64,000 nucleotides of DNA from Cytophagales bacterium UBA2561 (lineage in GTDB: Bacteria; Bacteroidota; Bacteroidia; Cytophagales; Thermoflexibacteraceae): the NCBI GenBank assembly GCA_002340355.1, contig DDLX01000015.1, forward strand, positions 1-64,000, written 5' to 3'. This document shows positions 19,009 to 28,412 of this stretch, in pieces. Below the pieces are notes generated by a model that was not told the DNA's origin, searched no databases, and saw only the letters and a list, made by a program, of their open reading frames with translations. Made by a program: the position numbers and the translations under genes. Position 1 is the stretch's first letter, and each line of letters opens with the position of its first letter.

Positions 19009-20001
19009 TTAGAGATTTAATTGTCTCCAAATTGTATCTTTAAGTTCCATCAAACCTTTTTGAGCCACTGAAGAAATAAAAATAGTTTCAATACCTTGAG
19101 GTAATTCCTGACGCATTTCTTCCTCCAGTTCTTCATCTAATAAATCACTTTTTGTAATGGCTAATAGTCGTTTCTTATCCAACATCTCGGGATTATAGGA
19201 CTGGAGTTCATTTAATAAAATTTCAAATTCTTTCCGAATATCATAGGTATCGGCAGGAATCATAAATAATAAAACAGAATTACGCTCAATATGTCGTAAA
19301 AATCTAATACCTAAACCTTTACCTTCGGATGCACCTTCAATAATTCCCGGTATATCAGCCATAACGAAAGAACGGTCATCTCGATAAGCAACTACTCCTA
19401 AATTAGGTGTGAGTGTTGTGAAGGGATAGTTTGCAATTTCAGGTTTTGCAGCCGATAAAACCGAAAGCAAGGTTGATTTACCAGCATTCGGAAAGCCCAC
19501 TAAACCCACATCTGCCAACACTTTCAGTTCTAAAATCACCCACATTTCTTGAGCCAATTCGCCAGATTGGGCATGACGTGGCGCTTGATTGGTTGGACTT
19601 TTAAAATTAGTATTTCCTAAACCACCTCGCCCGCCTGAAAGCAGAACCTTCTGAGAATTATGTTCTGTAATTTCAAGTAATATTTCGCCTGTCTCGGCAT
19701 CTTTAGCAACTGTTCCAACGGGTACTTCAATAATTTCATCCTTGCCTTGTTTCCCTGTTTTGAGTGCGCCTTGTCCATTTTCGCCCCGTTCTGCAAAAAT
19801 GTGTTTTTGGTATTTGAGATGAAGTAATGTCCAACGGTTTCGGTTGGCTTTCAGGATAATATGCCCGCCACGTCCGCCATCTCCACCATCGGGACCACCT
19901 TTTTCTACGTGTTTTTCACGGCGAAAATGGACAATTCCTGCGCCACCTGCGCCAGACCGACAAAATATCTTGACATAATCTACAAAATTTGGAGAAGCCA
20001 T
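19009..20001 (-). CDS. obgE: Obg/CgtA GTPase
   Basis: Essential ribosome-associated GTPase involved in 50S assembly and growth control. The N-terminal glycine-rich Obg fold covers about residues 1-158 (GGPDGGDGGRGG near 35-46, GGRGGLGNTNF near 122-132). It is followed by the G domain with P-loop GFPNAGKST, G3 ADIPG and G4 TKSD. At 330 residues it lacks the C-terminal OCT extension, as is common in this phylum. It is the last gene of a minus-strand cluster, 39 bases after the TPR lipoprotein gene. Confidence 0.97.
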   Translation of the reverse strand: MASPNFVDYVKIFCRSGAGGAGIVHFRREKHVEKGGPDGGDGGRGGHIILKANRNRWTLLHLKYQKHIFAERGENGQGALKTGKQGKDEIIEVPVGTVAKDAETGEILLEITEHNSQKVLLSGGRGGLGNTNFKSPTNQAPRHAQSGELAQEMWVILELKVLADVGLVGFPNAGKSTLLSVLSAAKPEIANYPFTTLTPNLGVVAYRDDRSFVMADIPGIIEGASEGKGLGIRFLRHIERNSVLLFMIPADTYDIRKEFEILLNELQSYNPEMLDKKRLLAITKSDLLDEELEEEMRQELPQGIETIFISSVAQKGLMELKDTIWRQLNL

Positions 20002-20040
20002 TTCTACTAACGTTCGATTTGAATTAAAATTTAGTATAAG

Positions 20041-21306
20041 TTATTGGTTATCTGAGTCTTCTTTGGGTTGAGGAGTAGGTGTTGGTCGAGTTTCACCTTC
20101 ACCTTCTGGTTTGGACTCAGTCTCGCCTTCACTTTGGATTGTTGCATTTCGCAAAGAATCATTTCTTCTACGGTATTTTTCCCGTAACAATCGTAATTTT
20201 TCTTGATATTCAGGAGACTTTTTATATTCTTCATCCGCAATTTTTCGATTTACACGGTCAATTGCTTTTTGAATTCCTTCATTTTCAGCATCTTTGGTTT
20301 GTGCTTTTTGATAATGTGTCAGTGCTGTTTTGTAATTTTTTACATATTTTTCATAAAGCCACCCCAAACGCAAATATCCATTTTTAATATCAGGATTAAC
20401 TGATAAGGCAATTTCCAAATATTTTTTCCCTGCTCCAAAACTTTCTCTCCGTAAAAAATAATTAGAAAGGTAAAGACTTGCTTGCCAGAAAGTTGAATCT
20501 GATTTTACAGCATTTTTAAAGCATTCCATCGCTTTATTGTATCTGGATAATTTTCGGTTGGTATGTCCTGCCATGAAGTACAGGGGAGCTTTTCGTTTAC
20601 AGTTTTGGATACCTTTGTTGATATAACGCAGGGCAGTATGTGGTTTTCTATATTCATTAAATAACTTACCAAGAGCCTCGTAAGCTTCTGGATAATCAGG
20701 ACGTAAAACGGTGGCTGTAACAAATGAGTGTACCGCATGACTAGTGTCTTCTAAAGCAAAGTATGATTTTCCCTTGTAATAATGAACTTCGGGACGCTTC
20801 GGAAATATCTTTTCAATTTTTTGGAGATGCCGTACTGATTTTTGTGGTTTTTGGTTTTCAAAATACAATTTTCCCAAAAGCATATCTAATTCAATATCAC
20901 GAGCTTTCTGACTTTGCGCCCGATTAGCTGATTTTAAAGCTTGTTCACTTTCTCCCATGATATCCAAAATTTGAGCATGAATAAAGTGATATTTGCCCGC
21001 TAAACTATCTAATTTAAGCGCATTTTCGATATCTGTTTTAGCAAGACGTTCTTTGTTGAGACGCAAATACAGCACAGCACGACGATAATAATATTCTGGT
21101 TTTTCGGGATAGTCTTCAATAACTTCTCCCAAAAATTCTACCTTCTTTTGGATATCTTCACTCGAATTTTGAGGAATAGGAACCACCTCATCTCCTGAAG
21201 GTTTATTAGAATAACAGCTTGAAATTCCTAGTAAAAAAAATCCCCAAAGAAATATAGAATAATATTTTTGTAAAAGATTTTGCTTATCGTGAAACTGCGT
21301 TTTCAT
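20041..21306 (-). CDS. TPR-repeat lipoprotein
   Basis: A 421-residue protein with an N-terminal membrane segment and lipobox GISSC (Cys at about residue 31), so it is probably anchored in an envelope membrane. It contains nine or so TPR units from about residue 50 to 355, for example YYYRRAVLYLRLNKERLAKTD. The C-terminal about 65 residues are charged and low-complexity, ending in Pro-Thr and Glu-Gly stretches. The nucleotidyltransferase gene lies 52 bases upstream. In other Bacteroidota a TPR gene often sits beside dut and a sugar nucleotidyltransferase, which fits. It probably acts as a scaffold; the partner is unknown. Confidence 0.85.
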   Translation of the reverse strand: MKTQFHDKQNLLQKYYSIFLWGFFLLGISSCYSNKPSGDEVVPIPQNSSEDIQKKVEFLGEVIEDYPEKPEYYYRRAVLYLRLNKERLAKTDIENALKLDSLAGKYHFIHAQILDIMGESEQALKSANRAQSQKARDIELDMLLGKLYFENQKPQKSVRHLQKIEKIFPKRPEVHYYKGKSYFALEDTSHAVHSFVTATVLRPDYPEAYEALGKLFNEYRKPHTALRYINKGIQNCKRKAPLYFMAGHTNRKLSRYNKAMECFKNAVKSDSTFWQASLYLSNYFLRRESFGAGKKYLEIALSVNPDIKNGYLRLGWLYEKYVKNYKTALTHYQKAQTKDAENEGIQKAIDRVNRKIADEEYKKSPEYQEKLRLLREKYRRRNDSLRNATIQSEGETESKPEGEGETRPTPTPQPKEDSDNQ

Positions 21307-21358
21307 TTGCTTCTAACTTTCTTAAAATTAATCATTTATTCATACCCAATTCCTCATT

Positions 21359-22357
21359 TTATTTGACGGTAGTGTAATCTCCAATGCTCAAATCTGAGGC
21401 ATTACCATAAAACTTGACATGATTACCAATCATTGAATTTTGCATATTGGCATTTTCAATATGAGTTTCCTGTTGAATAATTGAGTTTTTAATCATCGAA
21501 TGTTCAATTCGTGTTCCATCACCAATCGAAACATGAGGTCCCACTACTGAATTATAAAGTTCGACATTTTCACCGATATAGACAGGTGGAATCAAAACAG
21601 CATTTTCGATTTTTGCAGAATCTGAAATCAATTTAGTATCCTTAATAAATTCCAAATAACGGCGATTCGTATGTACAGTAGCATCTTTATTTCCACAATC
21701 TAACCACTCCTCTATTTGTCCAGGAACAAACTTAAGTCCTTTGGCTTTCATATTCTCCAGCGCATCAGTTAGTTGATACTCGCCATTATGCATCACATTA
21801 TTATCAATCAAATAGTCCAACTCCTGACGTAATGTTTCGCCACTTCTCATATAATAAATTCCGATAATTGCTAAATCTGAAACAAATGTTTTAGGTTTTT
21901 CAATAAAATCGGTAATGTATCCATTTTCGAGTTTAACGACACCAAATGCGGAAGGCTCAGGTACACTTTGCACCCAGATAATACCATCTTGTTGCGTATC
22001 TAACTGAAAATTAGCTCTAAAGAGCGTGTCTGCAAAAGCAACAATTACATTACCATCTAGAGACTCACGAGCGCACCAAACAGCATGTGCTGTACCTAGT
22101 GGATCTTCTTGGTGATAAATTTTCCCTGTTGCTCCCAATTCTTGGGCAATTTCGATAAGTTGTGCTTCGACCTCCTTGCCAAAATCACCAATAATGAAGG
22201 CAATTTCTTCGATCTCAACAGGACAAACCTTAGTAATATCTTCCAATAATCGGTGAACAATTGGTTTTCCTGCAATCGGAGTAAGTGGTTTTGGAACAGT
22301 TAAAGTATGAGGACGCATTCGGGTTCCACGTCCTGCCATTGGAACAATAATTTTCAT
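21359..22357 (-). CDS. Sugar-phosphate nucleotidyltransferase with left-handed beta-helix tail
   Basis: Activates a sugar 1-phosphate to an NDP-sugar. The N-terminal Rossmann-like domain has the nucleotide-binding signature MAGRGTRMRPHT (about 7-18) and PKPLTPIAGKP (about 22-32). Other landmarks are the acidic metal site FADTLF near 108-113 and EYQLTDAL near 194-201. From about residue 245 hexapeptide-like repeats (VLIPPVYIGENVELYNSVVG, VSIGDGTRIEHS) form a left-handed beta-helix. It resembles the long glucose-1-phosphate thymidylyltransferase and GlmU-like families; the exact sugar and nucleotide cannot be settled. It follows dut by 57 bases in the same run. Confidence 0.88.
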   Translation of the reverse strand: MKIIVPMAGRGTRMRPHTLTVPKPLTPIAGKPIVHRLLEDITKVCPVEIEEIAFIIGDFGKEVEAQLIEIAQELGATGKIYHQEDPLGTAHAVWCARESLDGNVIVAFADTLFRANFQLDTQQDGIIWVQSVPEPSAFGVVKLENGYITDFIEKPKTFVSDLAIIGIYYMRSGETLRQELDYLIDNNVMHNGEYQLTDALENMKAKGLKFVPGQIEEWLDCGNKDATVHTNRRYLEFIKDTKLISDSAKIENAVLIPPVYIGENVELYNSVVGPHVSIGDGTRIEHSMIKNSIIQQETHIENANMQNSMIGNHVKFYGNASDLSIGDYTTVK

Positions 22358-22414
22358 GCCGTCTTTTAGGTAAGTGTTTTTGAGATTTATAAAAATAGGG
22401 TTTGATGTTTGGGC

Positions 22415-22846
22415 TTAAACTCCTGTACTGCCGTATCCTTTTTCGCCTCGAAATGTATCTTGAAGAATCGAAACCTCTTCCCAAGCTACCTTAACGAAAG
22501 GAGCAATCACCAATTGAGCAATTCTATCTCCATTTTTAATGGTGAAATCTTCCTGAGAAAGGTTGATTAACAATACTTTGATTTCTCCTCGATAATCAGA
22601 ATCAATCGTACCAGGTGCATTGAGTATGGTGATGCCATGTTTATAGGCTAATCCACTACGAGGGCGAATTTGTCCTTCAAAACCATCTGGAATCTCTACA
22701 TAAATTCCTGTAGGGATTAAGATTCGTTCCATCGGTTTGATAGTTTTATCTTCTTCCAGAAAAGCATACATATCCATACCTGCCGCTTCAGCAGTTTGAT
22801 ATTCAGGCAACGTATTATCAGATTTATTAATCACCCGAATAAACAT
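22415..22846 (-). CDS. dut: Deoxyuridine 5'-triphosphate nucleotidohydrolase (dUTPase)
   Basis: Hydrolyses dUTP to dUMP, keeping uracil out of DNA and supplying dTMP synthesis. All five trimeric-dUTPase motifs are present: AAGMDMYA (I), RPRSGLA (II), NAPGTIDSDYRGE (III), GDRIAQLV (IV) and the glycine-rich RGEKGYGSTG (V) at the C terminus. I start at the Met beginning MFIRVINKSDN because family members begin there, giving 143 residues. An upstream in-frame Met at 22900 would add 18 residues that match nothing known. Confidence 0.96.
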   Translation of the reverse strand: MFIRVINKSDNTLPEYQTAEAAGMDMYAFLEEDKTIKPMERILIPTGIYVEIPDGFEGQIRPRSGLAYKHGITILNAPGTIDSDYRGEIKVLLINLSQEDFTIKNGDRIAQLVIAPFVKVAWEEVSILQDTFRGEKGYGSTGV

Positions 22847-22945
22847 TTGATATTCATATTTTTTATTGTATCCAGAGTCGGAAGGTAACATATCTGCCAT
22901 AGTAGTATCAGGTATTTGAATGAGTTGTTGAGATTGTTTATGCTT

Positions 22946-23629
22946 CTATTTATCTACGGATAATAATTCGACTTCAAAAATCAAGGTTTCATAAGGTCCA
23001 ATTCCTGCAGGAGTTCCCGCCTCACCGTATGCTAAATTATACGGAATATAGAGCCGCCATTTTGCACCTTCTCGCATCAATTGAAGGGCTTCTACCCAAC
23101 CTGGGATTACACCATTAACAGGAAAAGTAGCAGGTTGTCCACGAGCGACCGAACTATCAAACACTGACCCATCCAAGAAAGTCCCTTCATAATGGACGGT
23201 TACTTGATCGGTTGAAGCGGGGTTTTTGCCCGTTCCTTTTTGAATAATTTCGTATTGTAAACCACTTGGTAATTCTACTACACTGGGGCGTTTTTTATTT
23301 TCAGCAAGAAAAGAAGCTCCTTTCTGAATAATTGCTTCATATTTTCGGCGGTGCATATTTTCCATATAACCCCGAATCATTTCATCAATCGCACCTTGTT
23401 CTAGTAAAGCAGGATTTCCTTTCAGCACGTCATCAATGGCTTGAGCAATTAGCTGAGCATTGATTTCTGTAAAGCCAGTATTTTTCATGTTTTGAGCTAC
23501 ATTCAACCCAATCCCATAACTAACTGAATCCAATTCATTTTTGAGTGGATTTTCTTGGGTATCTTGGGCAAACGTGGGAAGTACAAACCATGATAATAAG
23601 GCGGAAATTGTAAGTTGTTTTAAGGTCAT
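22946..23629 (-). CDS. Secreted FKBP-type peptidyl-prolyl isomerase (second of tandem pair)
   Basis: Periplasmic prolyl isomerase of the Mip/FkpA type, assisting folding of secreted proteins. A signal peptide (cleavage after TFAQ, residue 21) is followed by a helical FKBP N domain (NPLKNELDSVSYGIGLNVAQ near 28-47). The FKBP domain runs from about 140 to 225, with VTVHYEGTFLDGSVFDSS, PGWVEALQLM and the proline-rich-like loop AYGEAGTPAGIGP. At 227 residues it is typical. It shares the NPLK-x-E-x-DSVSY block with the upstream gene, so the two arose by duplication. Confidence 0.93.
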   Translation of the reverse strand: MTLKQLTISALLSWFVLPTFAQDTQENPLKNELDSVSYGIGLNVAQNMKNTGFTEINAQLIAQAIDDVLKGNPALLEQGAIDEMIRGYMENMHRRKYEAIIQKGASFLAENKKRPSVVELPSGLQYEIIQKGTGKNPASTDQVTVHYEGTFLDGSVFDSSVARGQPATFPVNGVIPGWVEALQLMREGAKWRLYIPYNLAYGEAGTPAGIGPYETLIFEVELLSVDK

Positions 23630-23649
23630 TTTTATGTGGATTTTTAATT

Positions 23650-23681
23650 AACCTATAAGATTCTTGAGAACCTTATAGGTT
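23650..23681. repeat. Hairpin of the recurring CCTATAAG family
   Basis: AACCTATAAG (23650-23659) pairs perfectly with CTTATAGGTT (23672-23681). It lies between the two FKBP genes, and a T-rich run follows on the plus strand. Its twin, including part of the loop, is at 55445-55477. It could be a terminator or attenuator, or a small mobile palindrome. Confidence 0.6.
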
Positions 23682-23688
23682 GGTATTT

Positions 23689-24609
23689 TTATTGATTTTC
23701 TGGAGTAATTTCTTTCGTCTCTAAAACTTCAATTTCAAAAATCAAGACTGAATTTGGAGTAATTGCACCCTGAGCTTGTGCGCCATAAGCTTTATCCGCA
23801 GGAATATACAAGTTACATTTTGTCCCAACTTTCATTCCTTTTAAGGCATTCCAGCCTTGAATTACACTTCCAAATTTGAAGCTAAAAGGTTTACCTCTAT
23901 CTACAGAACTATCGAATTTTGTTCCGTCAATCAATGTTCCTGTATAATGGACAGTAACTTCTGAGTTTTCAGTCACGACTGCTCCCGTTCCTTCCTCCAA
24001 AATTTCGATTTGAATCCCCTCTTCATTTTCCGTAATTCCTTCTTTCGCTTTATTTTCGGCAAGGAATTTTTGCCCCTCTTCCAGATTAATACTTCCTACC
24101 GAATCCATCTGGGCTTGGTGTTTGGCTTGATATTCGGCTTTCACTTTGGCACTATATTTCCCCCAGAATTCTTTGGCTTGGTCAAGCGTTAAAAGGGAAC
24201 TTTCTTGGTTTAAATGAGCTTTATAAGCTCTTAAAAATATGACATTATTCACTTTAAAGGGAGCTTCAGCAATGGCATCTCGGAGGCGTGCGCCTTCTGC
24301 ATTACTTGTAGCTACACTAAAGCTATCGCCTTCAGTAAGCGTTGCTGTTCCATTGAGATTGGCTTCAATATTTTTGAGCCAAAGTTCACGGTCAGTTTTA
24401 GTGCTTTTAGGGTCTTGGGTAGTTTGTACTGAGTCTCTAAAGTCCAATCCTTTACGGACTTGGTCGCCTTCGAACATTCCAACTACATAACTGACCGAAT
24501 CAATTTCCGTTTTAAGGGGATTAGAATTTTTATTTGTATCACAAGCATTGATGACCAGCCCCGTACATACGGCAACCAATGCTTTTTTAAGATTCATTTT
24601 CAATGACAT
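23689..24609 (-). CDS. FKBP-type peptidyl-prolyl isomerase lipoprotein (first of tandem pair)
   Basis: A 306-residue prolyl isomerase with a lipoprotein signal (lipobox INAC, Cys at about residue 23), so it is probably envelope-anchored. The N domain (NPLKTEIDSVSYVVG near 31-45) is longer than in its downstream paralogue, and its central helical linker is alanine, lysine and glutamine rich. The FKBP domain occupies about 210-300 (VTVHYTGTLIDGTKFDSS, QGWNALKGMKVG, AYGAQAQGAITPN). The start could also be the Met at 24597. It heads the minus-strand run toward dut and obg and is divergent from the LpoA-like gene. Confidence 0.92.
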   Translation of the reverse strand: MSLKMNLKKALVAVCTGLVINACDTNKNSNPLKTEIDSVSYVVGMFEGDQVRKGLDFRDSVQTTQDPKSTKTDRELWLKNIEANLNGTATLTEGDSFSVATSNAEGARLRDAIAEAPFKVNNVIFLRAYKAHLNQESSLLTLDQAKEFWGKYSAKVKAEYQAKHQAQMDSVGSINLEEGQKFLAENKAKEGITENEEGIQIEILEEGTGAVVTENSEVTVHYTGTLIDGTKFDSSVDRGKPFSFKFGSVIQGWNALKGMKVGTKCNLYIPADKAYGAQAQGAITPNSVLIFEIEVLETKEITPENQ

Positions 24610-24636
24610 AATCTAAAATATTTAAGAAATTTTCGA

Positions 24637-24644
24637 CAAAAGTA
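24637..24644 (-). promoter_or_regulatory. Candidate -7 promoter element for the FKBP lipoprotein gene
   Basis: Minus-strand TACTTTTG fits the Bacteroidota -7 consensus TAnnTTTG exactly and lies 28 bases before the ATG at 24609. A TTG occurs upstream but at non-ideal spacing, so the -33 element is not convincing. Confidence 0.4.
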
Positions 24645-24773
24645 GGCAAATTCCAGCGCAAAATACTAACCTTGAGGCGATGGCTTTCGGGCTAGTCCAA
24701 TCAAACAGACACCAACTCACTTCTTTTTTTTATTAAACCTTTGGTTGTTAATAAATTATAAAATTTTCTTTTT

Positions 24774-26588
24774 ATGATACGTTTATTACACACACTCCCA
24801 AAAGACGATTCTGGTCAATATAGCCGAATCAAGAATTGGATATGTTGGGGGATTTTTTTAGGCTTATTTTTAGGTATAGAATTCGGGAGGCTTCAAGCAC
24901 AATCTTCCCTTGAATTAGAGCAAAAAAATGCGTTTTTATCAGGAAAACGTCTTACTGAACAAGGGCTATATCGTCAGGCTCGGAGAAAGTTAGAATCCCT
25001 TACGATTGGATATTCCAAAAATCCTTATAATTTCCCTGCTACTTATTTATATGCCTTAGGCTGTTATCACCTCAAGGATTATTACTTGACCCAAGTCGCT
25101 TGTGAAAATTTGGCACGTAATTATCCAACTAAAAAGCAAATAGATGAAGTGTATTTGTTATGGGGACAGTCTTTCTTTGCTGAAAAAAATTACGAAAAAG
25201 GATACGAACTTTTAGATAAAATTCGTCAGAAAGAAGCGTTAGAAACAGAAATTCACCGTATGAAAAAGCACTTCTTACTTCGAGAAAATGCCGAAAAACT
25301 TAAAAAATTAGGTGAATCTTATCCTGAAGATGAAACGTTAGCCGAAGTGCTTCTATTTAAAATCATGCGTTCAGCTATTAAACAACATGATTGGAAAACA
25401 GTCGACAGATTGCTCAGAGAATCGGGAGATACTTCAGCAAATTTTAGTGAGCCAGAAGAAGAGCAAATAGAAGAAGTGGAAATTACACCACCTGTTTATA
25501 AGGATACCTACAAAATTGCACTTTTATTCCCCTTCAATTTACAAAAGCCACGTAATTCGGCATATTCTCGAAATCGTCCTTCACAATTTGCTTATGACCT
25601 ATATGCAGGTTTACGATTAGGAAAACAACGACTGAATGAACTTGGGATTAAGGTCAAATTTGAGGCGTATGATACACAAGATGATTCGGCTACGGTGGCT
25701 CGTTTATTATTTTCCAAAGAACTTGACGAGGTCGATTTAATTATTGAGCCAAGCGCAACTCGTTTTACGCCTGATATCGCCAAATTTGCCCGTTATAAAA
25801 ATATTGGCATAATTAATATTTTGTCTTATCGACCTGATTTGCAGAATAATCCGTATTTATTTTCAGTTATTCCTTCTTATGAAAGCCAAGCCAAAAGTGT
25901 ATTTAAACTTGTTCGAGATAGTTTATCTCAAGTACAAGCGTATATTTATTTTGGAGAAGAAAAGCGAGATTCACTTATGGCGCATGCCTATAAAGAAATA
26001 GTGGAAGAAAATGAGGGCACAGTAGCCGTTTTCAAGAAAGTCAAAAAATACCGAAGTGGTGGTTATCATGCTTTTTCGCAATTTTTACGAAGTAAAGGAA
26101 AAGGACATCTTTTTGTATGTAGTAGTGACCGTTCATTAGCAGCAAATATTGTTACTGCCTTGGAGGTTACGAAATCTCGTGTACCTGTTTTTGTTACAGA
26201 AGAGTGGTTACAGTTCCCAGATGTTAGTTTGGAGCAATATGAAACTTCAAGAGTTTATTTTATGCTACCTCAGTTCATTGATCCTGAAGGGCTTTATATT
26301 TCGGATTTTCGAAGAGATTATTATAAAGAAATGAAGTTAATTCCGTCTCGATATGCCTATATTGGCTACGAAACGGCACATTTTTTTGGTAATATTTTGA
26401 AACGTTTTGGCACGAATTTTTATCAACGTATTCATACCCTCGAACCCGAAAAAGGAGTTTTATTACCTCAATTGGACTATCAAGAAGGGAATGACAATCA
26501 ATTTTCACCGATTTGTCGAATTATTAATGGAAAATTACAAGTTGTAAATTTACTCAAAGAGGAAGATGCTGATACGGATGAAGACTGA
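24774..26588 (+). CDS. Secreted helical-repeat plus type I periplasmic-binding-fold protein (LpoA-like architecture)
   Basis: A 604-residue protein with an N-terminal membrane/signal segment (about 24-44). A helical TPR-like region (about 45-205) is followed by a linker rich in glutamate (EEEQIEEVE near 222-230). From about 240 a type I periplasmic binding fold begins (KIALLFPFNLQKPRNSA, QFAYDLYAGLRLGKQRL, DLIIEPSATRF, IGIINILSYRPD, YIGYETAHFFGNIL). This order of domains is that of E. coli LpoA, the outer-membrane activator of PBP1A, and of LppC-type proteins. No lipobox is obvious. Function as a peptidoglycan-synthase activator is an inference from architecture only. Confidence 0.75.
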   Translation: MIRLLHTLPKDDSGQYSRIKNWICWGIFLGLFLGIEFGRLQAQSSLELEQKNAFLSGKRLTEQGLYRQARRKLESLTIGYSKNPYNFPATYLYALGCYHLKDYYLTQVACENLARNYPTKKQIDEVYLLWGQSFFAEKNYEKGYELLDKIRQKEALETEIHRMKKHFLLRENAEKLKKLGESYPEDETLAEVLLFKIMRSAIKQHDWKTVDRLLRESGDTSANFSEPEEEQIEEVEITPPVYKDTYKIALLFPFNLQKPRNSAYSRNRPSQFAYDLYAGLRLGKQRLNELGIKVKFEAYDTQDDSATVARLLFSKELDEVDLIIEPSATRFTPDIAKFARYKNIGIINILSYRPDLQNNPYLFSVIPSYESQAKSVFKLVRDSLSQVQAYIYFGEEKRDSLMAHAYKEIVEENEGTVAVFKKVKKYRSGGYHAFSQFLRSKGKGHLFVCSSDRSLAANIVTALEVTKSRVPVFVTEEWLQFPDVSLEQYETSRVYFMLPQFIDPEGLYISDFRRDYYKEMKLIPSRYAYIGYETAHFFGNILKRFGTNFYQRIHTLEPEKGVLLPQLDYQEGNDNQFSPICRIINGKLQVVNLLKEEDADTDED

Positions 26589-26665
26589 TTAAACGGAAGT
26601 CATGAAAAATGCTCCGAAAGTGGAGAAGTCCAATTCTTTTATTTTAACTCATAACCCGAAAGATT

Positions 26666-28171
26666 TTGGAAAGAACCAAACTAACCCCGACCAAAAAATA
26701 TGGATTAATTGCTGGACCCATATTTTTCTTACTGATTCTATCACTACCTGAGATGTCGCCGATTACACCTGATGCCCAGAAGGTTTTGGCAGTAACAACT
26801 TGGATGCTTATTTGGTGGGTTACCGAGGCTACAAATTTGGCGGTTACTGCCTTATTGCCTGTGGTGTTATTTCCACTTACGGGAGTCATGCCTGTGGCTC
26901 AGGCAGCCGCTTCTTATGGTAATCGGATTATTTTTCTTTTTATGGGAGGATTTCTGATTGCTTTAGCCCTCGAAAAGTGGAATTTGCATCTTCGAATAGC
27001 TCTTTGGATTATTCGAGCAACAGGAGCCACCGCCGATGGCATTATTTTCGGATTTATGTCTGCAACGGCATTGCTCAGTATGTGGATTAGTAATACCGCT
27101 ACAACGGTGATGATGTTACCAATTGCTACCATTGTGATTGATTTATTGCAACTTAACTCGGGACTTCCAAAAGAAAGATTGAAAAATTTTGCCTTATCCA
27201 TGATGTTAGCAGTAGCATACTCGGCAAATATTGGCGGAATGGCAACCTTGATTGGAACGCCTCCTAATATTATTCATAAAAACTTTATGGAAAAATTATA
27301 CGGTTATGAAATCAATTTCTTGGATTGGTTGATGGTCGGCTTCCCGTTTGCTGTGATTTTATTACTCATTATGTTCGTGGTATTGGTTAAAGTTTTTTAT
27401 CCGCACCGATTAGGAAAATTGGAGAATCCCAAAAAAGTTATTGAAGATAAACTTCAAGAATTGGGACCTATGAAAACCCCCGAACGCTTAGTCATGACTA
27501 TTTTTATAATGACGGCATTGCTTTGGATGTTTGGTAAACAAATTCAAGCATTAGAATTTGTGAAAACACATCATATTGATATTCATGATTCGGTGATTGC
27601 CATGATGTCGGGAGTGTTAATGTTTGTGATTCCATCGGGTTCTAAAAAAGCCAATTATCTATTGAGTTGGACAGATACGAAAGAATTACCTTGGGGTATT
27701 TTGATGTTATTTGGTGGGGGATTAAGTGTAGCGACTGCCCTTAAAAATGTAGGATTAATTCAATTAATTGGTGATTCCATTGCAGATAATACGGGTTGGA
27801 GCATCTTGATTATTACGGGAATACTGGTTTTAATTATGTTGTTTATGACTGAGGTAATGAGCAATTTGGCTCTAACCTCAATTTTTGTACCTGTAGTGGC
27901 TGGTATTGCAGTAAGTTTAGGCGAGAATCCTTTATTAATCACCATAGGGGTTACGATGGCTTCGAGCTGTGCTTTTATGTTACCGATGGCAACTCCACCC
28001 AATGCGATTGTTTTTGCAAGTGGACATATCAAAGTTTTTCAGATGGTCAGAATTGGATTTTGGTTGAATCTACTATCGATATTACTCGTCATTCTATTTA
28101 TCCAATTTATTATTCCGCATATTTTTGAGATTGAATTAGGAGTTATTCCTGATTGGGCAATTGAAAAATAA
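26666..28171 (+). CDS. DASS/SLC13-family sodium-coupled anion symporter
   Basis: Inner-membrane transporter of the divalent anion:sodium symporter family (dicarboxylates, or sulfate in some members). About 11 hydrophobic helices are visible over 501 residues. The two family signatures are SNTATTVMMLPIA (about residues 137-149, with the SNT motif) and TEVMSNLALTSIFVP (about 400-414), plus the NxTPPN-like motif in IGTPPNIIHKNF and MATPPNAIVFASG. The TTG start is the only usual start before the first helix; a stop lies 21 bases further up. A different frame opens with ATG at 26602 and might be the true N terminus if a one-base shift exists. Confidence 0.88.
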   Translation: MERTKLTPTKKYGLIAGPIFFLLILSLPEMSPITPDAQKVLAVTTWMLIWWVTEATNLAVTALLPVVLFPLTGVMPVAQAAASYGNRIIFLFMGGFLIALALEKWNLHLRIALWIIRATGATADGIIFGFMSATALLSMWISNTATTVMMLPIATIVIDLLQLNSGLPKERLKNFALSMMLAVAYSANIGGMATLIGTPPNIIHKNFMEKLYGYEINFLDWLMVGFPFAVILLLIMFVVLVKVFYPHRLGKLENPKKVIEDKLQELGPMKTPERLVMTIFIMTALLWMFGKQIQALEFVKTHHIDIHDSVIAMMSGVLMFVIPSGSKKANYLLSWTDTKELPWGILMLFGGGLSVATALKNVGLIQLIGDSIADNTGWSILIITGILVLIMLFMTEVMSNLALTSIFVPVVAGIAVSLGENPLLITIGVTMASSCAFMLPMATPPNAIVFASGHIKVFQMVRIGFWLNLLSILLVILFIQFIIPHIFEIELGVIPDWAIEK

Positions 28172-28412
28172 CGTTGTAAAAAAAGGATTATGAATTTATT
28201 GAAAATCAAATTGTTTTAAACTATTACTGAGGCTTTGGTGGAACAAAACTAGTAACCCATTACATATTGCCAAAATTTTTGAACAACCTCTAAGGCTGAG
28301 TTCTGGTAGAGCTGGAAATTAGTTTTTTTGATAAAAAACAATGTGAAAATGCCTGAATAGTAGTTATATGTTTACTTTCGGGTTTAAAGAAAAATCACAA
28401 TTGTAAAAAAAT

